6,433 nucleotides of DNA from Dehalococcoidia bacterium (GCA_015661045.1 JACVQG010000188.1:1-6433); one strand, 5' to 3'. Positions 1 to 5,777 are shown, counted from the first letter of the stretch. The notes: generated from the sequence alone by a model not told the origin. Translations and numbers: made by a program.

Positions 1-666
1 TATCTCTTTGGTTCAACCCTGCCCGATGTTCATATTATTAGCCGGGCAACCCGCCTGTCTACGCACTTCTTCGAACTGAACCAGGAACCAGCCGACGATG
101 GCATAGCCAATTTCAAAAAAAACTATCCTGAGCTATCGCCCAATGCCTCTCTGGATGCTTCCACACGCGCCCTGGTAGCTGGCTATTTTTCCCACCTTAT
201 AACGGACAGGGTATGGATACAGGATATCTACCGCCCCATGTTTGGGTCTGGTTCCGAACTGGGTACCGACCCGTTGTCCAATATAATGGATAGGGCGCTC
301 CAGTATGAACTGGATAAAAGGATCCGTGAGAACCACCCGTTGATATCCCGGTTGTGTTTCTTTCTCGGCCAGTTCCCACCTAAATCTAACTTTGCTTTCC
401 TGGACTCCAACTATGTTCAACAATGGCATGAGTTCGTCATGACCGCGATGGCCAGGGAGCCGTCCTGGAGTAATTTTCCCGGCTATGCCCGGCGCTATCT
501 TCTGCCATATGGCAAGGTCTCTCAAATAGAGCTGGACAGCTTCCTTGCCGACCTACCCCGTAAACTGGAATGGATTTTAAAAACTGTAACCGAAGCGCGT
601 TTAGACGCTTTTCGTAAAAAAGCGACCGAGTTATCTGTAAAAGCTGCCAGGGAGTACTTGAATTGA
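1..666 (+). CDS. Zinc-dependent phospholipase C-like protein (5' end outside window)
   Basis: The reading frame is open from base 1, so this is the C-terminal part (221 residues plus stop) of a longer protein; the ATG at 238 is internal. The first visible residues contain G4-S-T-L-P-D9-x-H11, then a T21-H22-F-F block, and later G61-Y-F-S-H65-L-I-T-D69. This spacing of Asp and His, with the GYxSHxxTD block, resembles the zinc-dependent phospholipase C / S1-P1 nuclease-like family (Pfam Zn_dep_PLPC), where such residues bind metal. The rest is mostly helical and basic (for example R-x-K-K near the end). It overlaps hisD by 4 bases, so the two are probably co-transcribed. The substrate is unknown; many bacterial members are annotated only as hypothetical hydrolases. 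Family assignment is by motif memory, not a search. Confidence 0.7.
   Translation, partial: YLFGSTLPDVHIISRATRLSTHFFELNQEPADDGIANFKKNYPELSPNASLDASTRALVAGYFSHLITDRVWIQDIYRPMFGSGSELGTDPLSNIMDRALQYELDKRIRENHPLISRLCFFLGQFPPKSNFAFLDSNYVQQWHEFVMTAMAREPSWSNFPGYARRYLLPYGKVSQIELDSFLADLPRKLEWILKTVTEARLDAFRKKATELSVKAAREYLN
649..654 (+). promoter_or_regulatory. Shine-Dalgarno site of hisD (supports the TTG start)
   Basis: AGGGAG lies 8 bases before the TTG at 663, inside the end of the upstream gene. The next in-frame ATG, at 747, would remove 28 residues and has no comparable site. The position favours TTG and translational coupling to the upstream gene, because the upstream stop TGA (664-666) overlaps the TTG. 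Confidence 0.6.
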
Positions 667-1991
667 AAATTGTTAAGGGTTTCGCTAACGCCAGAGCCAC
701 TATTTTCCACCGTCCACCATTAGACCAGTACCCTGTGCCATCGGCCATGAGCAATAACATTAAACGGACCTTCGGGGAAGACCTGACACCCCTCCAGGTC
801 GTGGAGCGTATCGTTGCCGATGTGCGCAGTCAGGGTGATAAGGCAGTGCGGGAATATACCCGGAGGATAGACGGTATTGAGCTTTCAACCTTTGAAGTTC
901 ACCGGCGGGATATTAAAGCTGCCAGGGTGAGTAAAGAGCTTATGGCCGCCCTTGAACTGGCGGCTGAAAGGATCCGCAATTTTCACCTGGGTCTCGTACC
1001 GAAAACAACACTCGATTTTGCCGAAGGCGGCCTGGGACGGCTTATCCGTCCGCTGGACCGGGTAGGTCTCTATGTCCCGGGCGGAACTGCCGCCTACCCA
1101 TCTACGGTGCTTATGACTGCTATACCGGCCCGTGTAGCGGGTGTTAAGGAGATATTCATTACCACACCCCCTGGAAAGCATGGCACGATACCTGAATCTT
1201 TACTGGTCGCCGCCAGACTGGCAGGTGTTGACCGCATATTCCAGGTAGGCGGCGCTCAGGCTATAGCGGCTATGGCCTGGGGCACTGAGACCATTCCAAA
1301 GGTTGATAAGATATGCGGGCCGGGCAATATCTTTGTTATGTTAGCGAAGAAAATTGTCTATGGTATGGTAGCTATAGATGGACTCTACGGCCCGACCGAA
1401 ACGGTTATCCTGGCCGATGATTCTGCCAATCCAGTCCTCTGTGCTGCTGACCTCCTCGCCCAGGCAGAGCACGACCCTATGGCATCCGCATTGATGGTAA
1501 CCAATTCGGCAGTCCTGGCCAAAAAGGTGTCCGTGGAGGTAAATAAGCAACTAAAGAGCTTGGAGCGGCAACAGATTGCCAGGGAATCCATAACTAACCG
1601 CGGAGGTATAGCCGTAGTGGAAACGCTTGAAGAGGCGGTTGAGCTTGTGAATCACTATGCCCCCGAACATCTTGGTTTAATGGTGAAAGATGCCTGGAAT
1701 TATATAGGACAAATCCGGCACACCGGGGGTATTTTTCTGGGCGATAGTTCCCCTGAGGCAATCGGTGACTATACGGCCGGTCCCAGTCACGTCATGCCTA
1801 CCAGCGGCAGCGCCCGTTTTGGTTCTCCGTTAGGAGTCGAGGATTTTGTTAAATCAACCACCTTGGTCGCTCTTAACGAAGCTACTTTAAATATGATTGG
1901 GCCGGCGGCCTCAACCATCGCCCGGGTTGAAGGGCTGACTGCTCATGTTCAGGCAATAGAAAAAAGGCTGCGCCGGTCAATTACCAGGTAG
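663..1991 (+). CDS. hisD: Histidinol dehydrogenase
   Basis: A 442-residue cytoplasmic enzyme of normal family length. It oxidises L-histidinol to L-histidine in two NAD-dependent steps, the last reactions of histidine biosynthesis. By my alignment with E. coli HisD, the zinc ligands are Q267, H270, D369 and H428 (in QAEHD, GDYTAGPSH and EGLTAH), the catalytic pair is E335-H336 in PEHL, and the substrate contacts H376 and E423 are present. The signature segment reads IDGLYGPTET (238-247), where most HisD proteins have a Ser at the position of T245 and Ala or a similar residue at Y242. All catalytic residues are present, so it should be active. It starts at TTG (663) with a good ribosome site and overlaps the upstream stop as TTGA. 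No other his gene is in the window, so a related alcohol dehydrogenase role (HisD-family enzymes such as HpsN act on sulfopropanediol) cannot be fully excluded. Confidence 0.93.
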   Translation: MKIVKGFANARATIFHRPPLDQYPVPSAMSNNIKRTFGEDLTPLQVVERIVADVRSQGDKAVREYTRRIDGIELSTFEVHRRDIKAARVSKELMAALELAAERIRNFHLGLVPKTTLDFAEGGLGRLIRPLDRVGLYVPGGTAAYPSTVLMTAIPARVAGVKEIFITTPPGKHGTIPESLLVAARLAGVDRIFQVGGAQAIAAMAWGTETIPKVDKICGPGNIFVMLAKKIVYGMVAIDGLYGPTETVILADDSANPVLCAADLLAQAEHDPMASALMVTNSAVLAKKVSVEVNKQLKSLERQQIARESITNRGGIAVVETLEEAVELVNHYAPEHLGLMVKDAWNYIGQIRHTGGIFLGDSSPEAIGDYTAGPSHVMPTSGSARFGSPLGVEDFVKSTTLVALNEATLNMIGPAASTIARVEGLTAHVQAIEKRLRRSITR

Positions 1992-2015
1992 AGGCAATCC
2001 ATGAATTGCCTCTAC
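1988..2015. terminator. Hairpin between converging genes, probable bidirectional 3' end
   Basis: An 11-bp perfect inverted repeat (GTAGAGGCAAT at 1988-1998, ATTGCCTCTAC at 2005-2015) encloses a 6-base loop. The hisD stop TAG (1989-1991) is in the left arm and the minus-strand stop TAG (2014-2012) is in the right arm. There is no T-run on either side, so it is not a classical intrinsic terminator; it may stabilise both 3' ends or stop transcription weakly. Confidence 0.55.
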
Positions 2016-2218
2016 TCAAGGGCATTTAGCTCTTTCAGGACAATCTCCGGGTCTATCCCATGCATCATAGCCCCGAAGGAAAGCAACTCCATTTTGATAC
2101 CGGGACAGGTAAAACAGCCCTTTCCAAAATATTTTTCGATTATTTTCTCAGCGCCTGGGTGACTTTTAACAATAACACCCAGATTCATATCTTTGCTATA
2201 TTTCAGTTTCTCAGCCAT
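2012..2218 (-). CDS. DUF1858 protein, hybrid-cluster-protein-associated redox disulfide type
   Basis: A 68-residue soluble protein that matches the DUF1858 / TIGR03980 pattern: an N-terminal strand-helix region with a G-V-I-V segment and E-K-I-I-E-K-Y-F, then G34-C35-F-T-C38-P-G, then a hydrophobic helix and the terminal D-P-E-x-V-L-K-E-L-N. The C35-x-x-C38 pair is the expected redox-active disulfide. The family is often found beside the hybrid cluster (prismane) protein or fused to iron-sulfur repair and nitrosative stress proteins; its exact reaction is unknown. The ATG at 2218 has AAGGAG (2231-2226) at 7 bases. It lies 68 bases after the oxidase-like gene on the same strand, so a shared transcript is likely. 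No hcp gene is visible here. Confidence 0.85.
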   Translation of the reverse strand: MAEKLKYSKDMNLGVIVKSHPGAEKIIEKYFGKGCFTCPGIKMELLSFGAMMHGIDPEIVLKELNALE

Positions 2219-2286
2219 GTCTTTACTCCTTATAATAATTGTATTTACCTTATTTTTACTTCAATTACCCGATTGTTATCAGCCGG

Positions 2287-2700
2287 TTATTTCTCCTTCG
2301 GCTCCGCTCCAAACAGGGTCCGGCCCATATTATATATAAATATATATATAGCGACTGCCAGTATTACACCAAAAACGGCCTGTATAGTTATGATTGCGGG
2401 AATATTCGTATACACCCCAATACCCATAAAGATTGCCAGTCCCAAGATACCCACATTAGCCAACCAGAGCTGAAACCATGCCAGAGACTCGCTGTGCAAC
2501 GGCCGGCCGCGAAAGCGGGGCAGGATATGGTAGGCGATGCCAAAAACCACAAAAAGCATGAAACCTATAAGGTTAAGGTGAACATGAACGGTCCGCAAGG
2601 GGCGCAATTCAGGGATGATAAGAAACAGGGCGCCTAAAAGTATCCCCAGACTCAAATAAATCATTCCCGTTAGAATGAAACCCAGGGTTGTTTTACTCAT
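2287..2700 (-). CDS. Four-helix heme-copper oxidase subunit I-like membrane protein
   Basis: A 137-residue integral membrane protein with four hydrophobic segments at about residues 7-29, 38-60, 73-96 and 101-125, and a short charged tail. The second segment begins T37-V-H39-V-H41-L-N-L-I-G and ends G54-I-A-Y-H58-I-L-P-R-F, which closely resembles one helix of CcoN/NorB-type subunit I, where an H-x-H pair ligates hemes. Full subunit I has about 12 helices, so this is a stand-alone small member rather than an oxidase; several genomes carry such short proteins annotated as cbb3 subunit I-like. It may bind heme and sense or handle NO or O2 (inference). AAAGGAGG (2712-2705) precedes the ATG. It is the first gene of the unit with the DUF1858 protein and has a Crp/Fnr-type site upstream. 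Confidence 0.8.
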   Translation of the reverse strand: MSKTTLGFILTGMIYLSLGILLGALFLIIPELRPLRTVHVHLNLIGFMLFVVFGIAYHILPRFRGRPLHSESLAWFQLWLANVGILGLAIFMGIGVYTNIPAIITIQAVFGVILAVAIYIFIYNMGRTLFGAEPKEK

Positions 2701-2730
2701 ACAACCTCCTTTGTTTAGTTAACCACCATT

Positions 2731-2774
2731 AGAATACAGCTTAACGGTCAATAAGTCTGCGACAAATGTCACAA
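2731..2774 (-). promoter_or_regulatory. Probable Crp/Fnr-family (HcpR-like) activated promoter
   Basis: Reading the minus strand, TTGTGA (2774-2769), six bases, then TCGCAG (2762-2757) match 10 of 12 positions of the TTGTGA-N6-TCACAA consensus known for HcpR and close to Crp. The 16-bp core (2773-2758) is palindromic at 6 of 8 base pairs. The best -10, TATTCT at 2736-2731 (preceded by TG one base upstream), puts the start near 2724, so the site centre (2765.5) falls at -41.5, the standard class II activator position. There is no good -35 at the right distance, as expected for an activated promoter. The regulator gene is not in the window. Confidence 0.55.
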
Positions 2775-2787
2775 GATATTATAGAGG

Positions 2788-2806
2788 ACTCTTTATGGAA
2801 AAGAGT
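2788..2806 (-). terminator. Weak hairpin after the moeA-mobB-DUF362 operon
   Basis: ACTCTTT and AAAGAGT (7 bp, 5-base loop) lie about 50 bases past the DUF362 stop codon. The stem is AT-rich and the minus-strand sequence that follows has no T-run, so termination would be weak. It is the only candidate hairpin I see between the operon and the redox pair, and read-through is possible. Confidence 0.25.
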
Positions 2807-2856
2807 AAAATTTGACGTTCTTGTCGGGTTGAAGTTTCTTATCAGGGGATGGTCGG

Positions 2857-3570
2857 CTAGCTTTCTAATTCTATTTTACCGGCTTTAATTAGTTCGATGA
2901 ACTCAGGTTTTAAACCGGAAAGAAGTACTGCTTCAGAATCAATCTCAAAAGGATCTCCCATGAATACCTTACCCATATCCTCAATCTTTTTTGGGTTAAT
3001 CCCCTCATCCATAATGAGCTTCTTCCTGGCATCTATTATTCCCAGATCAAAGGGCAAAGTAAAGTAGATGTCGGCTATCACTCTATCCATACCCAGAATT
3101 TCCAATTCGCTCCGGCGGTATTTCTTGGTCGGCAATAAACCCAGGAGGTTGTAAATGGTAAACTGTGGTATCTGAGAACGGACGATGTACGGTGAAATAC
3201 TAATCCAGTAGTCGCACGAGAGGATTACATTGGGAACCCATACTGAGGGTAATGCGTAAGGTTTGGCCAGCGGGTTATCTATCTCTATTAACAGGCTATC
3301 GCGTACATCCAGCGTCATCACTCGCGGGAAACTATATCCGAGATCTTTGTAAATAGGCGACATGGGTTTACCTTCAGGGTTACCTTCCAGAAACAAAATA
3401 TCAGCATCCGTAACCCTGCGGATAGCCTCGACTATTTTGGCCAGTGTTTCCCTTCCAACAGTGGTAGGGTATGGAGTGGGAAAAGGAGCATAGGGCTTAA
3501 TAAGCACCCGCCTGGCTCTAACTATAGCTGTCGGAGGCTTGAAATTAAATTCTTCTGCCGGGATAATCAT
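2857..3570 (-). CDS. DUF362 family protein
   Basis: A 237-residue soluble protein. Residues 17-65 (V-R-A-R-R-V-L-I-K-P, then a helix and A-D-I-L-F-L-E-G-N) and 118-182 (C-D-Y-W-I-S-I-S-P, a central N-L-L-G-L-L-P-T-K-K-Y, then D-R-V-I-A-D and L-G-I-I-D-A) follow the DUF362 pattern. Some DUF362 proteins carry a C-terminal ferredoxin domain; this one has no CxxC and only one Cys (C119), so it has no iron-sulfur site. The function of the family is not established. I chose the ATG at 3570 because it lies 4 bases after the mobB stop and has GAGG at 8 bases; an earlier ATG at 3615 would overlap mobB by 41 bases with no good site. Its place behind moeA and mobB suggests a role in molybdenum or tungsten cofactor use or enzyme maturation (inference). 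Confidence 0.8.
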   Translation of the reverse strand: MIIPAEEFNFKPPTAIVRARRVLIKPYAPFPTPYPTTVGRETLAKIVEAIRRVTDADILFLEGNPEGKPMSPIYKDLGYSFPRVMTLDVRDSLLIEIDNPLAKPYALPSVWVPNVILSCDYWISISPYIVRSQIPQFTIYNLLGLLPTKKYRRSELEILGMDRVIADIYFTLPFDLGIIDARKKLIMDEGINPKKIEDMGKVFMGDPFEIDSEAVLLSGLKPEFIELIKAGKIELES

Positions 3571-3574
3571 CCCT

Positions 3575-4198
3575 TTAACCTCTGCGCAATCTAACATCCA
3601 CTTGATGAACATCATCCATATCTACACCTTTTAAAGTGGATATCATAGCTATAACAACCCTTGATACTATGTCCTGGACATAAGTTTTCATAGGTATGGG
3701 TGAACCGTTAACGAATAATTGCACTTCATCTTCGTGGTCGCCGCTACGGAGGAATCCCTCTTCGATAATATCGGCTAATTGGGTGATATCCTGGGATGAA
3801 AACTGGGGAGCGGAGACACTTAGAGGCTCATCGGTCACCACCGCAAACAATTCAAGCGGCGAAGTAATTAAGTCATGGCCCTGCTCACTGCGGTGTACCT
3901 CTATTTTTACCGCTCCGGCCTTTTTAAAACTCTCCGTAAAGATAAGGTCGTACTTGCCCAACAGCTTGTAGACGAGTTCATCCAGACTCTGTTCCCGGCT
4001 TACAGGTTCGATTAGCGCTACTCTATCCGGGGAGCTTAGCATCACGGCGACGCTTCCGGCCTCGGCCAGCTTCCAGCTATCTTTTCCTTGAGCTTCAAGG
4101 TCGAACTTTTTACTATGCTTTATAGTAGCAATGCGGTATCCCTTACTTTGCAAATTGCCAGAATTCGATTTACCTACGATAGAAATAACAGGGGGCAA
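3575..4198 (-). CDS. mobB: MobB-like molybdopterin-guanine dinucleotide biosynthesis adaptor with a deleted P-loop
   Basis: A 207-residue protein. The N-terminal V-I-S-I-V-G9-K-S-N-S-G14, then G-Y-R-I-A-T-I-K27-H28, G38-K-D-S-W42, S56-P-D-R-V-A-L-I and Y-D-L-I-F-T-E89-S-F-K identify MobB. MobB binds GTP and helps MobA attach GMP to molybdopterin. Unusually, G14 is followed directly by N-L-Q-S-K-G-Y-R; the Lys-Thr of the Walker A motif (G-x4-G-K-T) and most of the following helix, about 10 residues, are absent while the frame is kept, so GTP binding should be impaired. Residues from about 152 onward (V-Q-L-F-V-N-G-S-P-I-P and onward) form a C-terminal extension beyond the core, which I recall in MobB proteins of anaerobes. 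The start is TTG with a strong ribosome site. It lies 25 bases after moeA and 4 before the DUF362 gene. Confidence 0.85.
   Translation of the reverse strand: MPPVISIVGKSNSGNLQSKGYRIATIKHSKKFDLEAQGKDSWKLAEAGSVAVMLSSPDRVALIEPVSREQSLDELVYKLLGKYDLIFTESFKKAGAVKIEVHRSEQGHDLITSPLELFAVVTDEPLSVSAPQFSSQDITQLADIIEEGFLRSGDHEDEVQLFVNGSPIPMKTYVQDIVSRVVIAMISTLKGVDMDDVHQVDVRLRRG
3579..3582 (-). promoter_or_regulatory. Shine-Dalgarno site that sets the DUF362 start
   Basis: GAGG lies inside the last codons of mobB, 8 bases before the ATG at 3570. The mobB stop TAA (3577-3575) is between the two, which is typical of stop-start translational coupling. Confidence 0.5.
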
Positions 4199-4203
4199 AG
4201 TTT

Positions 4204-4211
4204 ACCTCCTC
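4204..4211 (-). promoter_or_regulatory. Strong Shine-Dalgarno site of mobB
   Basis: GAGGAGGT lies in the 25-base gap after moeA. Its AGGAGG ends 6 bases before the TTG at 4198. It decides the TTG start, which also places the conserved V-I-S-I-V-G strand at the normal distance from the N-terminus. Confidence 0.7.
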
Positions 4212-4223
4212 ATTCCGTAGATA

Positions 4224-5468
4224 TTACTCTAAAAGCATTACCGGTACACGGTCGCCCTCCCGGACCTGGGTAATGTCTTCTGATATTATAGCCAGTGCGT
4301 TAGCCTGGGCCATGGAGGTCAAAATACCAGAGCCTTGAGGTCCGGTGAGTCTGGCAAAATACTGTCCGTCGCGCTGCATTACCCTGACGCGGGCATAGAT
4401 TCGGCGGCCATCCTGGTTCTTCAAGGCGTCTTCCATCGTGCACTGTATAATAGGCCGATTTCTGTTTTGCTTGCCCATCATTTTAAAAATGGCAGGCCGT
4501 GCAAAAAGCTCGAATGTTATCATGGCGCTTACCGGATTACCCGGTAAGCCAAGATGGGGCACTTTTCGGCCTGTAGCAGTGTTAAAAACACCGAAAGCCA
4601 GTGGCTTGCCCGGTTTCATGCGAACGGTCCAGAAAGTTATCTCACCCTCCTTGGACAGTACCTCCTTGACCATGTCATAGTCACCCATGGATACCCCACC
4701 CGAGGTTATCAACAGGTCTGTATCCAATCCCTGGCGGATTTTTTCGGTGAGCGCTGGAACCTGGTCTCGAGCGATACCAAGTATCTTTGGCGAAGCTCCA
4801 CAATCGAGGACATGGGCAGCTAAACTATAAGTATTCGAATTAAAAAGTTGTCCGGGTTTTAACGGTTGACTGATATCAGCTAGCTCGTCCCCTGTCGCCA
4901 GTACCGCCACATTGGGTCGGCGGATTACAGGAGCAGTCTGCATACCGATAGAAGCTAACACACCCACATGTGAAGGACGTATCTCGGTTCCTTTCTTTAA
5001 TATCAGCGTACCACGATGCACATCCTCACCGGCGCGGCGGATGTTGGAATCGGGGGGGGTCTGCCGTAGGATACCGATGGTGAAGGGAAAACTACGTAGC
5101 TGACCTTTCCGTGGTAGTTCATCTGTTTCCTCAAAGGGCACAACAGTATTTGCACCCGGAGGTATCGGCGCTCCGGTCATTATCCGAACGGCTGTGCCGG
5201 GCTGAACCGGTTGGTTAGCGAGGGATCCCGCAGCCACTTCTCCTATGACCTGAAGATGTTTGGGGGTGGATGAGCTAGCCCCATTGGTCTCCGAAGCCCG
5301 GACTGCATACCCATCCATCGCCGAGTTATCCGTTGGCGGGACATCTATTGAGGCATAGACATCTTCTGCCAATACCTGTCCCAGGGACTCCAGGATCGGT
5401 GTTTCACCTTTCTCCAGTTCCTTAAAATACCCCAGGATTTTTTCCAGCGCCTCTTCAACACTTATCAT
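4224..5468 (-). CDS. moeA: Molybdopterin molybdenumtransferase MoeA
   Basis: A 414-residue cytoplasmic enzyme, the usual length for the family. It takes adenylylated molybdopterin and inserts molybdate to give the molybdenum cofactor (tungstate in some anaerobes). Visible motifs are P45-P-T-D-N-S-A-M-D53-G-Y-A, R95-I-M-T-G-A, R144-x-x-G-E-D149, A191-T-G-D-E195, T255-S-G-G-V-S-M-G-D263-Y-D, M284-K-P-G-K-P and L308-P-G-N-P-V-S, all normal for MoeA, followed by the C-terminal beta domain ending G405-D-R-V-P-V-M-L. The ATG at 5468 has TAAGGTGGG (5479-5471) before it. It leads the probable operon with mobB and the DUF362 gene. The coding strand has a run of eight C (5059-5052) at codons 137-139, a possible slippage site. 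Confidence 0.95.
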   Translation of the reverse strand: MISVEEALEKILGYFKELEKGETPILESLGQVLAEDVYASIDVPPTDNSAMDGYAVRASETNGASSSTPKHLQVIGEVAAGSLANQPVQPGTAVRIMTGAPIPPGANTVVPFEETDELPRKGQLRSFPFTIGILRQTPPDSNIRRAGEDVHRGTLILKKGTEIRPSHVGVLASIGMQTAPVIRRPNVAVLATGDELADISQPLKPGQLFNSNTYSLAAHVLDCGASPKILGIARDQVPALTEKIRQGLDTDLLITSGGVSMGDYDMVKEVLSKEGEITFWTVRMKPGKPLAFGVFNTATGRKVPHLGLPGNPVSAMITFELFARPAIFKMMGKQNRNRPIIQCTMEDALKNQDGRRIYARVRVMQRDGQYFARLTGPQGSGILTSMAQANALAIISEDITQVREGDRVPVMLLE

Positions 5469-5565
5469 ATCCCACCTTATAGGTCACTTAGAAGACTTAA
5501 CCCGGAATCCAGTACGATGCGCCAATCATTTTATAAATAGAAAATCCCAGTCCCTGTTAAGCCAC

Positions 5566-5580
5566 GTAAATATTATTTAC
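5566..5580. repeat. Perfect 15-base palindrome, possible operator
   Basis: GTAAATA and TATTTAC (7-base arms) flank a single central T. It lies about 100 bases before the moeA start codon and would be in the transcribed leader if either promoter candidate is used. Dimeric repressors often bind such sites, but I recognise no specific regulator; it is unlike ModE sites as far as I recall. Confidence 0.35.
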
Positions 5581-5599
5581 AAATCACAGGAAAGAGAAG

Positions 5600-5637
5600 A
5601 ATGGGCCTTGTTCATATTTGCGTGAAAAATACCCATT
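5600..5637 (-). other. Possible structured RNA element in the moeA leader
   Basis: Reading the minus strand, AATGGG (5637-5632) can pair with CCCATT (5605-5600). Just inside the left arm, TATTT (5631-5627) can pair with AAATA (5619-5615) around a 7-base loop, leaving a 9-base asymmetric bulge. No T-run follows. This could be a chance fold in AT-rich DNA. Confidence 0.25.
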
Positions 5638-5672
5638 GGAAAGCCCTACGGTAGAAACCCAGTGAAATAACG

Positions 5673-5701
5673 ATTAGCTAGGGTTTTTATCAGAAAGTCA
5701 A
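5673..5701 (-). promoter_or_regulatory. Candidate moeA promoter (-35/-10)
   Basis: TTGACT (5701-5696), a 17-base spacer and GCTAAT (5678-5673) match sigma-70-type boxes at 5 of 6 and 4 of 6 positions. A start near 5666 would give a leader of almost 200 bases before moeA. Confidence 0.35.
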
Positions 5702-5706
5702 CAAAT

Positions 5707-5715
5707 AGTATACCA
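5707..5715 (-). promoter_or_regulatory. Candidate extended -10 promoter for moeA
   Basis: TGGTATACT (5715-5707) is an extended -10 with 5 of 6 bases of TATAAT. There is no good -35. It overlaps the region just upstream of the other candidate, so only one of the two need be real. Confidence 0.35.
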
Positions 5716-5777
5716 CAAATAGCCTTTGAGTTGCTAGGTTATAGATTGAAAAATTTTAAAATTCCTTCTCACTATTG

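Larger units (their letters stand above)
2701..2856. other. 156-base intergenic region before the redox pair
   Basis: Besides the site described above, it holds a perfect TATAAT on the minus strand (2783-2778) without a recognisable -35. A start from it would fall near 2771, inside the Crp/Fnr-type site, so the regulator could block it. A 7-bp hairpin lies between it and the DUF362 stop codon. Confidence 0.35.
5469..5777. other. 309-base AT-rich intergenic region upstream of moeA
   Basis: There is no protein gene here. On the minus strand I see two promoter candidates, a nested inverted repeat (5637-5600) and a perfect 15-base palindrome (5566-5580), listed separately. I tried to match the leader to molybdenum cofactor, cyclic-di-GMP and fluoride riboswitch patterns by eye and recognised none. 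After the DUF3786 stop there is only an AT-rich weak palindrome near 5746-5765, without a GC stem, so no clear terminator. Confidence 0.5.

Noticed and set aside
437..760. Minus-strand frame across the end of the phospholipase-like gene and the hisD start
   Set aside because: It is antisense to two supported genes, without a ribosome site or family resemblance.
2329..2350. TA-rich repeat as a possible promoter or origin element
   Set aside because: It lies within the coding sequence of the fourth membrane helix of the oxidase-like protein and is explained by Ile and Tyr codons.
2060..2473. Plus-strand reading frame of 137 codons over the DUF1858 and membrane protein genes
   Set aside because: It runs antisense to two genes with clear family motifs, has no ribosome site, and its protein has no recognisable pattern.
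3571..3615. Longer DUF362 start at the ATG at 3615
   Set aside because: It would overlap mobB by 41 bases, adds 15 residues unlike the family start, and lacks a good ribosome site, whereas the ATG at 3570 has one.
4202..4213. Three-codon frame ATG-AGG-AGG-TAA over the mobB ribosome site
   Set aside because: It is created by the Shine-Dalgarno sequence itself and has no own ribosome site; a regulatory role cannot be supported.
5577..5615. Twelve-codon minus-strand frame in the moeA leader as a possible leader peptide
   Set aside because: It has no Shine-Dalgarno site and no run of regulatory codons, and its length is expected by chance.
5746..5765. AT palindrome after the DUF3786 gene as an intrinsic terminator
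   Set aside because: The stem has almost no GC pairs, so a stable terminator hairpin is unlikely.
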